A stretch of 64,000 nt of DNA, from contig CANMXP010000008.1 of assembly GCA_947501845.1 (NCBI GenBank), positions 62,001 to 126,000 on the forward strand. Reading direction: 5' to 3'. The notes under the pieces are model-generated. The model searched no databases, had not been told where the DNA came from, and saw only the letters and a list, made by a program, of their open reading frames with translations. This DNA is from an uncultured Flavobacteriaceae bacterium. Lineage in GTDB: Bacteria > Bacteroidota > Bacteroidia > Flavobacteriales > Flavobacteriaceae. Position numbers and translations under genes: made by a program. Below are positions 35,104-44,453 of this stretch, piece after piece. Within the stretch, counting starts at the first letter, position 1, and each line of letters starts with the position of its first letter.

Positions 35104-35889
35104 ATGAAAACACCAAAAGTATTATTATCAACAATAATTTTATCAGGTCTCTTTTTGCTCTTTTCGTGCTCAGGCAGTGACTCTCAACCTGACCCAAAAT
35201 CCGAAGATTGTAGCAAAATCTGCCTAACAGGATTTATACTTAATACGGATACCTGTGAATGTGAAAAAGAGGCCTGTACTAAAACTTGTGATGGTAATTT
35301 CATTTTAAATACAGATACCTGCGAATGTGAAGCGTTTGTTGCTACTGTAATCGAGGTAGATGCTTCTGTTGTCACTTTAACTGGTGATTGGAAAAAACGA
35401 ACCTCTATAGCTGATTATACTGGGGAAAGTTATATTGTTTGGGAAGGCCCTGGACAAACCTGGAAAGGCAACATAGGAGAAGTTGGAAAATTAACGTATA
35501 CTATTGATGTTCCTAAAGCAGGAACTTATCTTTTTCAATGGCGGTCTTATATAGCGAAAAAGGCAGATAAAGATCCATGGGCAGAACATAACGACACCTG
35601 GCTTAAATTTCCTGATGCCGATAATTTTTTTGCGAAACGTGATGAAAGCACTCTTTACCCCAAAGGATCTGGCAAATCACCAAATCCTGCTGGTGAAAAT
35701 GGAAATGGCTTTTTTAAAATATATATGAATGATATTGATAAATGGTCAATGGTTAGTAGTACGTCAGACCATAATGCGCATCAAATTTATGCCACTTTTA
35801 ATGAGGCAAAAAAATACACTGTTGAGATTGCAGCAAGATCAGATTTTCATGCTATAGATTCTTTTAAGCTTACAGAACAAAAACCCTAA
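35104..35889 (+). CDS. Surface lipoprotein with two Cys-rich repeats and a beta-sandwich domain
   Basis: A 261-residue protein with a lipoprotein signal ending LLFSCSG (lipid Cys22). Residues about 36-75 hold two tandem copies of a Cys-rich unit containing ILNTDTCECE, similar to short EGF-like linkers. The rest (about 80-261) is beta-rich with YIVWEGPGQTWKGN, YTIDVPKAGTYLFQWRSY, and HAIDSFKL, resembling the carbohydrate-binding-type modules appended to marine glycosidases. No catalytic motif is seen. It is probably a glycan-binding lipoprotein. It stands alone between the IclR gene and a terminator. Confidence 0.7.
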   Translation: MKTPKVLLSTIILSGLFLLFSCSGSDSQPDPKSEDCSKICLTGFILNTDTCECEKEACTKTCDGNFILNTDTCECEAFVATVIEVDASVVTLTGDWKKRTSIADYTGESYIVWEGPGQTWKGNIGEVGKLTYTIDVPKAGTYLFQWRSYIAKKADKDPWAEHNDTWLKFPDADNFFAKRDESTLYPKGSGKSPNPAGENGNGFFKIYMNDIDKWSMVSSTSDHNAHQIYATFNEAKKYTVEIAARSDFHAIDSFKLTEQKP

Positions 35890-35908
35890 CACTACTACTC
35901 TTACCCAC

Positions 35909-35949
35909 AAAAGAGGATTCATTTTAATTTATAACGAATCCTCTTTTTG
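35909..35949. terminator. Bidirectional intrinsic terminator
   Basis: A perfect 12-bp stem, AAAAGAGGATTC (35909-35920) and GAATCCTCTTTT (35936-35947), with a 15-bp loop and a T run on each strand. It lies between the convergent lipoprotein (ends 35889) and GH2 gene (ends 35989). Confidence 0.8.
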
Positions 35950-35988
35950 CAATTTAATCTTAATAATAAAAACTTATCGGCTAAGGGT

Positions 35989-38529
35989 TTAATTCATTTT
36001 TAAAACCAGACTTTTAAATACCCCTTTATTATTTGATGCTTTTATTACAACATCACCTTTTTTCTTGGTAGATTGAACAAAAATTACTGCTTTTCCAAGA
36101 TGAGTGGTTACCGTATTATCTTTATGAGATGATACATTTTTTTCCCATCCATTGTCCACGCCTAGGTTTTTTGCTTCACCTTCAATACTAAAAGTAATTG
36201 TTTCTTCTGCATCTGTTATTAACGCTCCATCATTATCTAACAACTCAATAGTAATAACCGCTACATCATAATCATCTGCCTTTACTTTCTTTTTGTTAGA
36301 CCTTATGCCTATTTTTGAAAGTTTTCCTGGAGTATTTAAAACGTATTCGTCGGCCTGCTCACCATTATTATAGCCTACAACTTTAAGTGTTCCTGCTTCG
36401 TACGGAACCAACCATTTAATAATATTGTCTTCTACAAAATCTGAACGCTTTTGTTTCCCTAATGAGGTGCCATTTAAAAATAATTCGGCTTCTTCACAGT
36501 TGGTATAAGACTGAACGACAATAGATTCGGATTCATTATAATGCCACTTCGGATTTACTTTATACCACTCCCATAAACGTAACTTGTTCCACACTGGTGG
36601 TGGTGTTAATTGTATATCGAATTTCCAGCCATCTTTATCTGTAAATGAAAATTCAGAATCAGTCGCAGATGTTGTAACCATATACACTTTAGGGTCTGTT
36701 TTCCATAAACATTCAAAAAAGTGACCTCTAGGTGTTTTAAAACCTGCATAGTCAAAAAATGAAATCTCCAATCCTTTTCTAGGCCAGGGTCCTGCTTCTC
36801 CAAGATATGCAAAACCTGTCCAAGCAAAAATACCTGCAATAAAATCTCGATCTTTGCATGCTTTCCATTCCTTATAAGCACCCCAATTCTCTGAGCCTAA
36901 TATTTTTAAATCGGGATATTGCTTATGCGCAACATCGTAATCTGCCAATCTATAATTAAAGCCTAAGATATCCACAGCCTTTCCATAACCACTAGCCATT
37001 GAAACCGAAGGAAGCACGCTGCCACAAACAGTTGGACGAGTCGTATCAACTTCCTTCACCCAATCAACCAATTGCCTAGCGGTAGTTGCTAGTGGGTCTA
37101 ATCCTTCTACATTTTTGTTAAAAGCCTCTTTTATGGTTACTGGATCATAATTGGGAGCAAAATCATAGCCCCCTGCATCAGACTCTATATTAACATCGTT
37201 AAATGTTTTTGAATAATGCGGAAATGTCCATTCTATTTCATTGCCAATACTCCACATAATTACTGAAGGGTGATTAAAATCACGTAGAATCAAATCTTTT
37301 AAATCCCTTTCTGCCCATGTATCAAACGCTTCAGGGTATGCTTTCGAAGCTTCTTTAGGTGCCGCATTGTCTCCTAAATAGATAAAACTTTTTCCTTTTG
37401 GACGATTCCACTCGTCGAAAGCCTCATTCATGACCAAGATTCCCTTCTCGTCACAAACCTCTAACAACTCAATAGCATGAGGGTTATGAGCCATACGCAC
37501 AGCGTTTACACCAATCGACTTTAACTGGTTGATACGATATTCCCAAATAGCCTTCGGAACAGCTGCCCCAACTGCTCCCGCATCATGGTGCAAATTCACG
37601 CCTTTTATTTTAAAGTTTTTACCGTTTAAGGAGAATCCATTATTGGCATCAAAATTAAATGTGCGAATTCCAAATACTTCCGATACATTATCAATAAGTT
37701 TATCTCCTAGAAATAATTGGGTTTTTAAAGTATACAGATTGGGAGTATCTACACCCCATAATTTAGGGGTTTCTATTGATAATATCGCCTTATTAGACGC
37801 TCCCATATCTATAGCGACAACTTTTTCTACCACAAGACTCCCACTTGCATCCAGAATAGCATATTTTACCGATCCGTTTTCAATGGATTCTGTATCTGTA
37901 TTTTCAACTTTTGCAGTAACATGAACCTCGGCAATTTTTGAAGACACCTTTGGCGTCGTAATCTGTATACCCCATTGTTTAATATGTATGGGATTGGTTT
38001 TTACTAACTGTACTTTTCTATAAATTCCAGACCCCGTATACCAACGAGAATCTACATAGGCTGTTCTGTCAACTTTTACGGCAATGATATTTTCCGATCC
38101 GTCAAATTTTAAATGCTCAGATAAATCATAAGAAAATGTGCTATAACCATAGGGTCGTTTTCCTAAAAAATGACCATTTATCCAAACACTTGAATTATTA
38201 TAAACACCATCAAATGTAATACGAATCATTTTGGTTTCATCTGCTTTGGAAAGCGTAAAAGCTTTTCTGTACCAACCTATGCCTCCTATGGCAAACCCTG
38301 TACTTGCTGCTCCTTTTTCCTTTTGATAGCCTGCTTCGATACTCCAATCGTGAGGCACATTAATTTTTCTCCAATCAGAATCATCAAAATCAGATTTTGA
38401 GGCAGAGTCATCATCCACTAAATGAAATTTCCAACCATAATTAAAATCTTCAATCTCTCGAACAGAATCGACCGATTTGTGACATGAAGCCAGTATTAAC
38501 ATGAAAAGAAAAAAGCCAACAATTCTCAT
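35989..38529 (-). CDS. GH2 glycoside hydrolase lipoprotein (beta-galactosidase-type)
   Basis: An 846-residue GH2 enzyme. The lipoprotein signal ends LILASCH (Cys16). An N-terminal sugar-binding domain (about 30-180, with PHDWSIEAGY and WYTGSGIYR), an Ig-like domain, then the barrel with acid/base Glu431 in MWSIGNE and nucleophile Glu547 in ILGSE, then DUF4982 and an Ig-like C-terminal domain. It is similar in plan to the GH2 at 12294 but with a long insertion (about 375-400) near the active site. It lies 52 bp after the ferredoxin reductase gene on the same strand, so it likely ends the P450 operon. This suggests it releases D-galactose from oligomers once O-methyl groups are removed. Confidence 0.92.
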   Translation of the reverse strand: MRIVGFFLFMLILASCHKSVDSVREIEDFNYGWKFHLVDDDSASKSDFDDSDWRKINVPHDWSIEAGYQKEKGAASTGFAIGGIGWYRKAFTLSKADETKMIRITFDGVYNNSSVWINGHFLGKRPYGYSTFSYDLSEHLKFDGSENIIAVKVDRTAYVDSRWYTGSGIYRKVQLVKTNPIHIKQWGIQITTPKVSSKIAEVHVTAKVENTDTESIENGSVKYAILDASGSLVVEKVVAIDMGASNKAILSIETPKLWGVDTPNLYTLKTQLFLGDKLIDNVSEVFGIRTFNFDANNGFSLNGKNFKIKGVNLHHDAGAVGAAVPKAIWEYRINQLKSIGVNAVRMAHNPHAIELLEVCDEKGILVMNEAFDEWNRPKGKSFIYLGDNAAPKEASKAYPEAFDTWAERDLKDLILRDFNHPSVIMWSIGNEIEWTFPHYSKTFNDVNIESDAGGYDFAPNYDPVTIKEAFNKNVEGLDPLATTARQLVDWVKEVDTTRPTVCGSVLPSVSMASGYGKAVDILGFNYRLADYDVAHKQYPDLKILGSENWGAYKEWKACKDRDFIAGIFAWTGFAYLGEAGPWPRKGLEISFFDYAGFKTPRGHFFECLWKTDPKVYMVTTSATDSEFSFTDKDGWKFDIQLTPPPVWNKLRLWEWYKVNPKWHYNESESIVVQSYTNCEEAELFLNGTSLGKQKRSDFVEDNIIKWLVPYEAGTLKVVGYNNGEQADEYVLNTPGKLSKIGIRSNKKKVKADDYDVAVITIELLDNDGALITDAEETITFSIEGEAKNLGVDNGWEKNVSSHKDNTVTTHLGKAVIFVQSTKKKGDVVIKASNNKGVFKSLVLKMN

Positions 38530-38581
38530 AATTTTATTTTTAATGAATGATATGAATACAACTATTAAGTTACTACACTAA

Positions 38582-39838
38582 CTACTCCGCAAGTAAATTA
38601 GCTGGTTTAAAAAGCACTGAAGGATCTGCTAATTTCGATTTATCAATTTTATTATTGCCTTTTATAAACTTTGTTCCTAAAACATAAGCCTTTGCATTAT
38701 TAATGGCATCTACTGCCAGCAAAGTATCATCTTTAAAGTACCATATGGAAAATTTAACACCTTCACTTTCTTCTTCTCTGATTAAGATATTATTATAACC
38801 TTCTGACAGACCAACCATTTGTAGTTTAATATCATATTGATCTGACCAAAACCAAGGCATGGTGTTATAAACAGGATGCTTTTCGCAAATTGCAGCAGCG
38901 GCCACTTTAGCCTGATCTACAGCATTTTGCACAGATTCTAATCGTACGTGGCGTTTGTAATGCGGATTATAGTGAAATGTACAGTCACCTATAGCGTAAA
39001 TATCTTTATCATTTGTACAAGCCGTCTCATCCACAGCAATACCGTTTTCTATATGCAAGCCTGCATCTTTAGCTAATTCTAAATTAACTCGAATACCAAC
39101 ACCCACTACAATAATATCTGCTTCAAATTTAGAACCATCTTCGCAAGTAACTATATTGACGCCAGCAGTATTATTTATGGCAACAACATTTTTGTTAGTT
39201 AGCACATCTACTCCATTTTGAGTATGCAGTTGCATAAAGAAGTTTGACATTTCTGGAGCAGTAACACGTGCTAAAATACGTTCTTCTCGTTCTAAAACAG
39301 TTACAGTACCTCCCAGTTTTTTTAAAGAAGCGGCTGTTTCTAAACCAATATAACCACCTCCTATAATTATAATGCGCTTATTCGAACTCGCATGAAATGC
39401 ATGACGAATATTCTCAACATCTCCTGCCGTACGTAAAGGATATGTATTAGCGGCTGTATCTATTCCTGGAATTGGCGGTATAATAGGACGTGCCCCAGTA
39501 GCAATAACTAGTTTATCGTAGTTCTGAACTCTACCATCACTTAAATAAAGTATTTTATCTTCTCGGTTTATTGAACTAATTGAAACACCTAAATTTAAAC
39601 TTATGTTCTCTTTTTCGTAGCTTTCGGCAGATTTCAATAAGTTTTTTTCAATACCATCTTCACTGGTCAAATATGCTTTTGAAAGTGGTGGCCTATGATA
39701 AGGGAGTACAGGATCTTTGTCAAAAAGAACGATATCACCTTCCCAACCTTCTTTGCGTAATGAAAATGCAAAGTTTACACCCGCATGACTTGCACCAATG
39801 ACGGCACAAACACGCTCTTTAGTATGATTATTTGACAT
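38582..39838 (-). CDS. Ferredoxin reductase (putidaredoxin-reductase type) for the P450
   Basis: A 418-residue FAD- and NAD(P)H-dependent reductase. Seen are the first nucleotide-binding motif GASHAGVNFAFSLRKEGW, LPYHRPPLSK, the second motif GGGYIGLETAASLKKLGG, and the flavin segment YAIGDC. The length and order match reductases that serve [2Fe-2S] ferredoxins of class I P450 systems. It follows the ferredoxin gene by 19 bp. It would pass electrons from NAD(P)H to the ferredoxin at 39858, which reduces the P450 at 40220. The protein lacks a signal and is cytoplasmic, so the demethylated sugar must first be imported. Confidence 0.92.
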   Translation of the reverse strand: MSNNHTKERVCAVIGASHAGVNFAFSLRKEGWEGDIVLFDKDPVLPYHRPPLSKAYLTSEDGIEKNLLKSAESYEKENISLNLGVSISSINREDKILYLSDGRVQNYDKLVIATGARPIIPPIPGIDTAANTYPLRTAGDVENIRHAFHASSNKRIIIIGGGYIGLETAASLKKLGGTVTVLEREERILARVTAPEMSNFFMQLHTQNGVDVLTNKNVVAINNTAGVNIVTCEDGSKFEADIIVVGVGIRVNLELAKDAGLHIENGIAVDETACTNDKDIYAIGDCTFHYNPHYKRHVRLESVQNAVDQAKVAAAAICEKHPVYNTMPWFWSDQYDIKLQMVGLSEGYNNILIREEESEGVKFSIWYFKDDTLLAVDAINNAKAYVLGTKFIKGNNKIDKSKLADPSVLFKPANLLAE

Positions 39839-39857
39839 TAAATATACTTTAACGGAT

Positions 39858-40172
39858 CTAGTCTGATTCTGCTACCTGTAGTACTAAACCATCAAGCGCT
39901 TCACTAATCTCAAGCTGGCAGCACAAACGACTACGCTCATTTGAATAATCGTTTAAATCCAGCATATCTTCTTCTATTTCACTAGCTGCACCTGTTTTTT
40001 CAATATGCTCTGGTGCTACATGTACATGACACGTTGCACACGAGCAAACCCCTCCGCAATCACCATCAATTCCTGGCACACTATTATCTACTGCTAATTG
40101 CATGACTGAACCTGAAGTACCTTCTAATGTTATTGTTTTATCATCTGTTGTTATGAAAGTTATTTTTGCCAT
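39858..40172 (-). CDS. [2Fe-2S] ferredoxin, adrenodoxin type
   Basis: A 104-residue ferredoxin of the adrenodoxin/putidaredoxin class. The cluster ligands are the Cys residues in CGGVCSCATCHVH and the distal LCCQL. It lies between the P450 and reductase genes, as expected of a three-part electron chain. Small gaps (47 bp to the P450, 19 bp to the reductase) indicate one transcript. Confidence 0.94.
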   Translation of the reverse strand: MAKITFITTDDKTITLEGTSGSVMQLAVDNSVPGIDGDCGGVCSCATCHVHVAPEHIEKTGAASEIEEDMLDLNDYSNERSRLCCQLEISEALDGLVLQVAESD

Positions 40173-40219
40173 AATTTTAATTTTAAATGTGTTCTGTAAA
40201 ATAAGGTTTTTTAAGCGGA

Positions 40220-41377
40220 TTACCTGCCATTAAATTTAACGGTTAGATTGTCATAACCAACCTTACGTTTAAATTCACCTAGTTCTTCAATGTTTTCTTT
40301 GTAATCTACAATATTGATCGATTTAACTTTTTTAGCCAATGTTGTTAATAGAATATTCATAATCTGACGGGCATGTGTTGCTCCCAAACAGTTATGGTGA
40401 CTAAAGCCAAAAGCTACATGTGGATTGATTTTTCGATCTATAACAATATCATTTGGGTTTTCGAACACTTTGGCATCTCGATTGGCCGATGCCCAACATA
40501 ATGAAATGCGGGTATCTTCTTTTATAGCATGCTCACACACTTGAGTGTCTTCTGTTACCACACGCCCCATCTGTGTTAATGGCGAAAAATAACGAATCAA
40601 TTCTTCAACAGCCTTACCTGTAATATCTGGTTCGTTTAGCAACCTATCTAACGATTCTGGATGTTCGGCAAAGTATGCTATAGAATTTGTAACCGCATTA
40701 ATAACTGTATCACGACCACCTGCAAAGGTTAAAATCATCACGCCCTTAACTTCTTCACGTGTTAACTTTTTACCGTTTACCGTTGCCGCTAAAAGCATGG
40801 AATATAAATCGTTACCAGGACTTTCAATTGCCTTAGTTATTCTTTCATCTATATAATCATAAAGAATATTAGCCTTGTCTCCATCCAATGCTTCGCCTTC
40901 ACTTCTAAATACATGGGTTCCCCAGGAAATCCAGGTTTCAGACTCCTCGTAAGGTGTATTTAATAATAAGGTTAATGCACGTGATTGTAAACGCAATGAA
41001 AACCCTTCTACAACCTCAACAGAATCTTCAGTAAGCACCTCATCAACAATATCATTAATTTGTTGGGTTAAAACTGCTTTATAATCTGCTTCTAATGGGC
41101 GTTTAAACCAAGGCTCTACCAAGGCACGAAAATCTTTGTGTTCTGGTGGGTCTACTTCAAATGGTATTTGACGTGTATCACGAATATTAACTTCCGAAGG
41201 TATGACAATACGTCCTGGAGCTGCTCCAGATTGAAATGTTTTCCAGTTATGTGCACATTTACGTAAATCTTTTAAACCTAAGATCATTGTAACTGGATCA
41301 TTTTGGTCATCCATTTCGCCATATCCTTTATTAACTCTGGCTTCTTCAAACGGATCTGGAAGTGCACTCTTTTTCAT
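40220..41377 (-). CDS. Cytochrome P450, probable 6-O-methyl-D-galactose demethylase
   Basis: A 385-residue soluble P450. The I-helix oxygen motif is FAGGRDT, the ExxR motif is in EELIRYFSP, and the haem thiolate is Cys330 in AFGFSHHNCLG. Start and length are normal for a bacterial class I P450. The ferredoxin/reductase partners next to it, and the sulfatase, GH16 and GH2 setting, match the P450 systems from marine Flavobacteriia (including Zobellia) known to remove the methyl group of 6-O-methyl-D-galactose from porphyran, giving galactose and formaldehyde. That substrate is inferred from context; the active-site residues do not prove it. Confidence 0.92.
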   Translation of the reverse strand: MKKSALPDPFEEARVNKGYGEMDDQNDPVTMILGLKDLRKCAHNWKTFQSGAAPGRIVIPSEVNIRDTRQIPFEVDPPEHKDFRALVEPWFKRPLEADYKAVLTQQINDIVDEVLTEDSVEVVEGFSLRLQSRALTLLLNTPYEESETWISWGTHVFRSEGEALDGDKANILYDYIDERITKAIESPGNDLYSMLLAATVNGKKLTREEVKGVMILTFAGGRDTVINAVTNSIAYFAEHPESLDRLLNEPDITGKAVEELIRYFSPLTQMGRVVTEDTQVCEHAIKEDTRISLCWASANRDAKVFENPNDIVIDRKINPHVAFGFSHHNCLGATHARQIMNILLTTLAKKVKSINIVDYKENIEELGEFKRKVGYDNLTVKFNGR

Positions 41378-41390
41378 GTGTTTATATTTA

Positions 41391-42191
41391 TTATTTTAAA
41401 ATTCCATTAAAAAACGCAATGGTTTCCTTAATATGTGTTTCCCAGTAAATCCACTCATGTTTTCCTGGATTTTCTTTGTAAGTATGGGCTATATTCAAAT
41501 CACTTAATTGTTGATGAAGCTTTCTATTTCCTTCAATGAGTTCGTCTTCTTCACCACAATCGAATCTAAAAGGTGGCAAGCTATTTTTATGTTTTAATAC
41601 CGTAGCATAAACAGATTCGTTTTCTGCTTCTTCCTGACTGTAAACATCAAGTGGTTCCTCAACAAATAACGCCATCTCATCAACAACTGTGATAGATGAC
41701 AACCCAGACACACCTGAAAATTTATTATGGTATTTGATTCCTAAACGCAAGGCTCCGAAACCTCCCATAGACAAACCCGCAATAAATAATTTAGATTGGT
41801 TACTCGCCTGAGGAATTAATTCTGCAACGGCATTAGGCACATCTTCAACAATCCACTTTTCGAAATCGGAATTTTTATGAGGAAGGTAAGCACTACCATC
41901 TCCCCATAAGCCATCTGAGGGCATAGCTATAATCATAGGAGCTATATCACCATTTTCTATCCATGATTCCATTTTTAAATGAATCCCTGTTTTTTGAGAC
42001 CAAATCCAGTGACTTCCGTATACACCATGCAATAAAATGACAATAGGCAAATCGGTTAAATCGTCTCCTGGCGGAACAAAAACCGTTATATCGCCTCGAT
42101 TTTTTAAATGTTTACTTTTTACAGTAATGTGCCGCAAATGATTGGCTTCAAAACGAGGGTCTGATATTTCGGTTGTCTTAAATTTTGACAT
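41391..42191 (-). CDS. Esterase D-superfamily hydrolase (putative S-formylglutathione hydrolase-like)
   Basis: A 266-residue alpha/beta hydrolase. An upstream ATG at 42257 lies inside the neighbouring gene, so ATG at 42191 (MSKFKTTEI), 13 bp after that gene's stop, is chosen. The nucleophile elbow is GLSMGGFG and the His is in GKHEW. The HGVYGSHWIW segment forms the oxyanion region. Relatives hydrolyse S-formylglutathione or carbohydrate esters. Sitting between a thiol-type alcohol dehydrogenase and the P450, which would release formaldehyde, a role in formaldehyde detoxification is likely, although removal of an ester group from a sugar is an alternative. Confidence 0.85.
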   Translation of the reverse strand: MSKFKTTEISDPRFEANHLRHITVKSKHLKNRGDITVFVPPGDDLTDLPIVILLHGVYGSHWIWSQKTGIHLKMESWIENGDIAPMIIAMPSDGLWGDGSAYLPHKNSDFEKWIVEDVPNAVAELIPQASNQSKLFIAGLSMGGFGALRLGIKYHNKFSGVSGLSSITVVDEMALFVEEPLDVYSQEEAENESVYATVLKHKNSLPPFRFDCGEEDELIEGNRKLHQQLSDLNIAHTYKENPGKHEWIYWETHIKETIAFFNGILK

Positions 42192-42204
42192 GAATTTTAT
42201 CTTT

Positions 42205-43323
42205 TTATTCGAATACGATAACTCCTTTGGCATTTTTCCCAGATAGCATATCATCAAATGCCTGTTGCAAATTATCTAACGAATACGTTCTGGTAATCAT
42301 CTCATCTAATTTGATATCCCCGTTTTTATAGTGCTCAATTATTTTTGGAAAGTCCTTTTGAGGATTACATTTTCCATATAAAGGATTGATGTATTTTTTA
42401 TCCCATTCGAACAGTTCCATATTAATTAGTACTTCTTGTTCAATACCACTTACTTGAACCGCGGTTCCTGCATTTCTAACCATTGCTAATGGTGCTGCCC
42501 CAAGTTCTGGAATCGCTGTACACTCGAAAGCATAGTCTGCTCCCCTTCCTTCAGTCATTTCTTTTACTTTTTCGGCTGCTTTTAATAAGCCTTTATCGTC
42601 TTTATCTGCTAAAATAGTGTGGGTTGCTCCAAATTCGACAGCCATGTCCAATCGTGTTTGATTGATATCAATGGCTATAATTTTAGATGCCTTAGACACT
42701 TTAATACCTTGAATAACATTTAAACCAACACCTCCTGTTCCTAAAACTACGGCTGAAGTATTTTCAGCTACCTGTGCTGTATTTACGGCAGATCCAAAAC
42801 CTGTCATAACACCACAACTCACAATACTTGCAGCACTAAAGGACATATCTTGAATGGGGTTTTTAACAACTGCTGATTCTTTTACCAAAGTATATTCTGA
42901 AAGCGTGCCTATATTAAAAGAACGCTCAATAGGAGTACCGTTTAAAGTAGCGCCTTCTATATGCGCATGACCATCTGTATAACCATTGGCCCCTGCTACT
43001 ACTGGTGAATTATTTTCACAAATATGTTCATTCTCATTTTCGCATTGAAAACATGTACCACAAGGTGTCGCCCAATTTAAAATAACAGCATCTCCAATTT
43101 TGACGCTTGTCACATTTGAACCAACAGCCTTAACGATACCAGCACCTTCATGCCCCATAATTATAGGCTTTCCCCAATTTAACGAATCATGATCTGTATG
43201 GCACAATCCAGCTGCTTTTACTGCAACTAAAACCTCATCGCTTTTAGGATTTTGAACTTCAATTGTTTCAATGGAAAATGTGCCATCTCCATGAGAAATG
43301 GCTGCTTTGCATAATAGACTCAT
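42205..43323 (-). CDS. Zinc-dependent alcohol dehydrogenase, class III-like (formaldehyde-type)
   Basis: A 372-residue medium-chain dehydrogenase, cytoplasmic. Catalytic zinc ligands are in GLCHTD and GHEGAG; the structural zinc Cys set is PCGTCFQCENENEHIC; the NAD site is VLGTGGVGLN. The size and the CHTD/GHEGAGIV features follow class III enzymes that oxidise S-hydroxymethyl thiol adducts of formaldehyde. It is the first gene of the P450 operon. Its position fits removal of the formaldehyde released by oxidative demethylation. Alternative substrates (other primary alcohols) remain possible. Confidence 0.9.
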   Translation of the reverse strand: MSLLCKAAISHGDGTFSIETIEVQNPKSDEVLVAVKAAGLCHTDHDSLNWGKPIIMGHEGAGIVKAVGSNVTSVKIGDAVILNWATPCGTCFQCENENEHICENNSPVVAGANGYTDGHAHIEGATLNGTPIERSFNIGTLSEYTLVKESAVVKNPIQDMSFSAASIVSCGVMTGFGSAVNTAQVAENTSAVVLGTGGVGLNVIQGIKVSKASKIIAIDINQTRLDMAVEFGATHTILADKDDKGLLKAAEKVKEMTEGRGADYAFECTAIPELGAAPLAMVRNAGTAVQVSGIEQEVLINMELFEWDKKYINPLYGKCNPQKDFPKIIEHYKNGDIKLDEMITRTYSLDNLQQAFDDMLSGKNAKGVIVFE

Positions 43324-43416
43324 ACCTTTTTGTCTTTTTACTAATAATTTACAAAATTAGAGATTCCCTATTTTTAAAAAAGTACGTATCCTAACCTAAT
43401 AGTAATGTATTTTGAC

Positions 43417-43424
43417 TATTTTTG
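43417..43424 (+). promoter_or_regulatory. Possible Bacteroidota -7 element upstream of araC-type gene
   Basis: TATTTTTG fits the TAnnTTTG consensus for the -7 element of Bacteroidota promoters and lies 53-60 bp before the regulator start at 43477. A clear -33 TTTG partner at the right spacing is not evident, so this is tentative. Confidence 0.3.
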
Positions 43425-43476
43425 CCTTTTAATTCATAATTTGAGTTAGAATTGAACATCATATTTGTAAAAAGCG

Positions 43477-44337
43477 ATGAAAGCGCAGTTTGAAAAAATA
43501 GCAGCTCCTTTAGAGAGTTCCTTTAAATCTTTTATTTATAAAGACAAAAGATTTGATGCGCCATGGCATTTTCACCCTGAATTTGAACTCACCTATATTG
43601 TAAAAGGAAAAGGCATACGGTATGTTGGCAATAATATTCAAAAATTTGAAGAAGGTGATTTTATTTTAATTGGATCCAACCTACCTCATTGTTGGAAAAA
43701 CACAGAAACCAATGAAGGCCTTGTAGAATCTATTATTTTTCAATGGGACGAAAACTTTTTAGGCAACGATTGGATTTTAAAACGTGAATTTTCCGAAATT
43801 AAAAAACTCTTGCACAAAGCGTCCAAGGGCATAAAATTTCATCCAAAGACTGCAGAAAAGCATTTAGATAGGCTAAAAAACATATTAGAACAACCTCCAT
43901 TTAAAAAAATGATTCGTTTTTTAGAATTTCTGGAGGAACTAAGCCATATTAAAGAATATGAGCTCCTATGTTCTCCAAACTTCACCCCTATATTAAATAG
44001 AAAAGCAACCACTAGAATTGAAACTGTTTATCATTTTGTAAGACACAATTACGATAAAAAAATAAAACTAAACGATGTATCAAACTTGGTTTCTATGAGT
44101 GATGAAGCTTTTTGTCGTTTCTTTAAAAAATCATTCAACAAATCTTTTTTTACCTTTATAAATGAATACCGAATAAACTTAGCTTGCAAATTACTTTCTG
44201 AAACGAACAAGCAAGTAAGACAAATTGCTTACGAATGCGGTTATGAAAGCTTGCCTTTCTTCTACAAGCAATTTCAAAAATTTATGAATTGCTCGCCATT
44301 GGTATTTAAAAAATCTTACTTGAAGGTTAATCCTTAG
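43477..44337 (+). CDS. AraC-family regulator with cupin sensor domain
   Basis: A 286-residue regulator. The N-terminal cupin has FDAPWHFHPEFELTYIVKGKG and GDFILIGSNLPHCWKN; the C-terminal AraC DNA-binding region (about 185-283) has KLNDVSNLVSMSDEAFCRFFKK and VRQIAYECGYESLPFFYKQFQK. Such proteins sense a mono- or oligosaccharide. It is divergent from the P450 operon and 116 bp upstream of GH16, so it could control both. It is similar in design to the AraC protein at 57191, which suggests related effectors. Confidence 0.92.
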   Translation: MKAQFEKIAAPLESSFKSFIYKDKRFDAPWHFHPEFELTYIVKGKGIRYVGNNIQKFEEGDFILIGSNLPHCWKNTETNEGLVESIIFQWDENFLGNDWILKREFSEIKKLLHKASKGIKFHPKTAEKHLDRLKNILEQPPFKKMIRFLEFLEELSHIKEYELLCSPNFTPILNRKATTRIETVYHFVRHNYDKKIKLNDVSNLVSMSDEAFCRFFKKSFNKSFFTFINEYRINLACKLLSETNKQVRQIAYECGYESLPFFYKQFQKFMNCSPLVFKKSYLKVNP

Positions 44338-44453
44338 CTTAACAAACTTTATATTTTTCACAATAAAAAACATCTGTAACCTAATTAAAGACACTTGTAG
44401 CATTTGAGGGCTGTTCAATGAGCTAATTTTATTTAAATTTTAAATTCATTATT

